Assembly (NCBI GenBank): GCA_903921965.1 | Contig: CAIXSE010000635.1 | Location: forward strand, 1-7,173 | DNA length: 7,173 nt | Source of the DNA: an uncultured Thermoleophilia bacterium | Lineage (GTDB): Bacteria; Actinomycetota; Thermoleophilia; UBA2241 | Direction: 5' to 3' | In this document: in pieces, positions 5,995 through 7,173 of the stretch | How positions within the stretch are numbered: the stretch's first letter is position 1 | How the letters are laid out: every line of letters begins with the position of its first letter | Position numbers and translations under genes: made by a program | Notes under the pieces: generated by a model | What the model was told of the DNA's origin: nothing | The model's input: only the letters and a program-made list of their open reading frames with translations | Database searches by the model: none

Positions 5995-7173
5995 GCGCCC
6001 CCTCCCGCAGCGACGAGCTGCGCGCGCAGATCCGCGCCCTCACCCGCGAGTACCACGCGGCCACCTGGGGCGCGCCCGAGGCCTTCGTGCCCGGGGAGAC
6101 GCGCGTCCCCTACGGCGGCCGCGTCTTCGGAGCCGAGGAGCTCGATCTCCTCGTCGACGCGTCTCTCGACTTCTGGCTCACCTACGGCCGCTACTCGGAG
6201 CGCTTCGAGGAGGAGCTCGCCGCCTACCTGGGCGTGCGCCACTGCCTGATCGTGAACTCGGGCTCGTCGGCCAACCTGCTCGCCTTCATGGCACTCACGT
6301 CCGAGAAGCTCGGCGCGCGCCGCCTCGGCCGCGGCGACGAGGTCCTCACCGTTGCCGCCGGCTTCCCCACGACCGTAGCGCCGATAGTCCAGTACGGCGC
6401 CGTGCCGGTCTTCGTCGACGTGCGCGCCGACACCGCCAACGTCGATGTGGAGGCGCTCGCGGCGGCGGTCACGCCGCGCACGAAGGCCGTCTTCCTCGCG
6501 CACACCCTGGGGGACCCCTTCGACGTGGACGCCGTGCGTGCCCTCTGCGAGGCGCGCGGCCTCTGGCTGATCGAAGACAACTGCGACGCCCTCGGCTCGC
6601 GCTACCGCGGCCGCCCGACCGGCGGCTTCGGCCACCTCGCGACCTCGAGCTTCTACCCGCCGCACCACATGACGCTCGGCGAGGGCGGCGCCGTCTACAC
6701 CGACGACCCGCAGCTCGCGGCGATCGTCGCCTCGCTGCGCGACTGGGGCCGCGACTGCACCTGCCGCTCCGGCGAGGACGACCGCTGCGGGCGCCGCTTC
6801 AGCCGCCAGTCCGGCACCCTGCCCTTCGGCTACGACCACAAGTACGTGTTCGGCGAGTTCGGCTACAACCTCAAGGTGACGGAGATGCAGGCGGCCGTGG
6901 GCTGCGCCCAGCTTGCCCGCCTGCCGGAGTTCACGCGCCTGCGCCGCGCGCACCACGACAAGCTCGTCGGCCTCCTCGCGCCGGTCCGCCGTCTCCTGCG
7001 TCCGCAGGAGGCCACGCCGGGCTCCGAACCGAGCTGGTTCGGCCTCCTGCTCACGCTCACCGACGAGGCCAAGGCCGCCGGCCTCAGCCGCGACGCCATC
7101 GTCGCGCAGCTCGAGGCGGCGAAGGTCCAGACGCGCATGCTCTTCGCCGGCAACATGGTGCGGCAGCCCTGCT
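5991..7173 (+). CDS. rfbH: CDP-4-keto-6-deoxyglucose 3-dehydrase (RfbH/E1), 3' end outside the window
   Basis: The first 394 codons are present of a family usually near 437; no stop is reached. RfbH (ddhC, E1) uses pyridoxamine phosphate and a [2Fe-2S] cluster, with a partner reductase (E3), to remove the C3 hydroxyl of CDP-4-keto-6-deoxyglucose. It has the aminotransferase fold of the DegT/DnrJ/EryC1 family but is not an aminotransferase. The PLP lysine is replaced by histidine in F-Y-P-P-H-H (His225, matching His220 of the Yersinia enzyme), with Tyr222 and Asp199 also conserved. The cluster ligands are complete and correctly spaced: Cys198, Cys256, Cys258 and Cys266, i.e. C-x57-C-x-C-x7-C. 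N-S-G-S-S-A-N-L at 89-96 binds the cofactor phosphate. GTG 5991 overlaps the rfbG stop (GTGA) and gives the expected N-terminus. No E3 reductase or sugar-specific reductase gene is inside the window. Confidence 0.95.
   Translation, partial: MSAPSRSDELRAQIRALTREYHAATWGAPEAFVPGETRVPYGGRVFGAEELDLLVDASLDFWLTYGRYSERFEEELAAYLGVRHCLIVNSGSSANLLAFMALTSEKLGARRLGRGDEVLTVAAGFPTTVAPIVQYGAVPVFVDVRADTANVDVEALAAAVTPRTKAVFLAHTLGDPFDVDAVRALCEARGLWLIEDNCDALGSRYRGRPTGGFGHLATSSFYPPHHMTLGEGGAVYTDDPQLAAIVASLRDWGRDCTCRSGEDDRCGRRFSRQSGTLPFGYDHKYVFGEFGYNLKVTEMQAAVGCAQLARLPEFTRLRRAHHDKLVGLLAPVRRLLRPQEATPGSEPSWFGLLLTLTDEAKAAGLSRDAIVAQLEAAKVQTRMLFAGNMVRQPC

Noticed and set aside
5916..6956. Minus-strand open frame opposite rfbH
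   Set aside because: Shadow of rfbH, whose own frame is open to the window end and carries all catalytic and cluster residues.

Overview
This 7.2 kb window comes from a very GC-rich bacterial genome. All recognisable genes lie on the + strand. In the genes sampled at both ends, almost every codon ends in G or C, GTG starts are common, and adjacent genes overlap by 1 or 4 bases. The isoprenyl transferase and CdsA sequences, together with this codon use, suggest an actinobacterial-type organism, possibly a deep-branching class such as Thermoleophilia or Coriobacteriia. That placement is inference; no rRNA or phylogenetic marker is present.

The layout has three blocks. (1) Bases 1-1058 carry a housekeeping lipid pair: the 3' end of uppS, which makes the undecaprenyl carrier lipid, and a complete cdsA for CDP-diacylglycerol, joined by a GTGA overlap. 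(2) After a 223-base gap that holds a strong GC hairpin come two polytopic membrane proteins that look like GT-C fold glycosyltransferases. One is a PIG-V-type mannosyltransferase homologue (1282-2562). The other is a weaker match resembling ALG10/DIE2 (2600-3931). Sampled codons in this block are noticeably less biased to G/C endings than in the flanking genes. (3) After a 114-base gap with a candidate promoter comes a tightly overlapping rfbFGH-type operon. It encodes glucose-1-phosphate cytidylyltransferase, CDP-glucose 4,6-dehydratase and the 5' 394 codons of the iron-sulfur/PLP C-3 dehydrase RfbH, which runs off the window end.

Together blocks 2 and 3 look like the start of a surface-glycan locus. 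rfbFGH would convert glucose-1-phosphate to CDP-glucose, then CDP-4-keto-6-deoxyglucose, and then (with a reductase not in the window) CDP-4-keto-3,6-dideoxyglucose, the branch point to paratose, abequose, tyvelose, ascarylose or branched sugars such as yersiniose. The two GT-C proteins would transfer sugars from lipid-linked donors on the outer face of the membrane. The most notable points are an intact 3,6-dideoxyhexose pathway in a probably LPS-free lineage, the pairing of two glycosyltransferases resembling eukaryotic ER enzymes, and the absence of dxr after cdsA. I see no tRNA, rRNA, CRISPR array, insertion sequence or phage gene, and nothing that amounts to a clearly new system.
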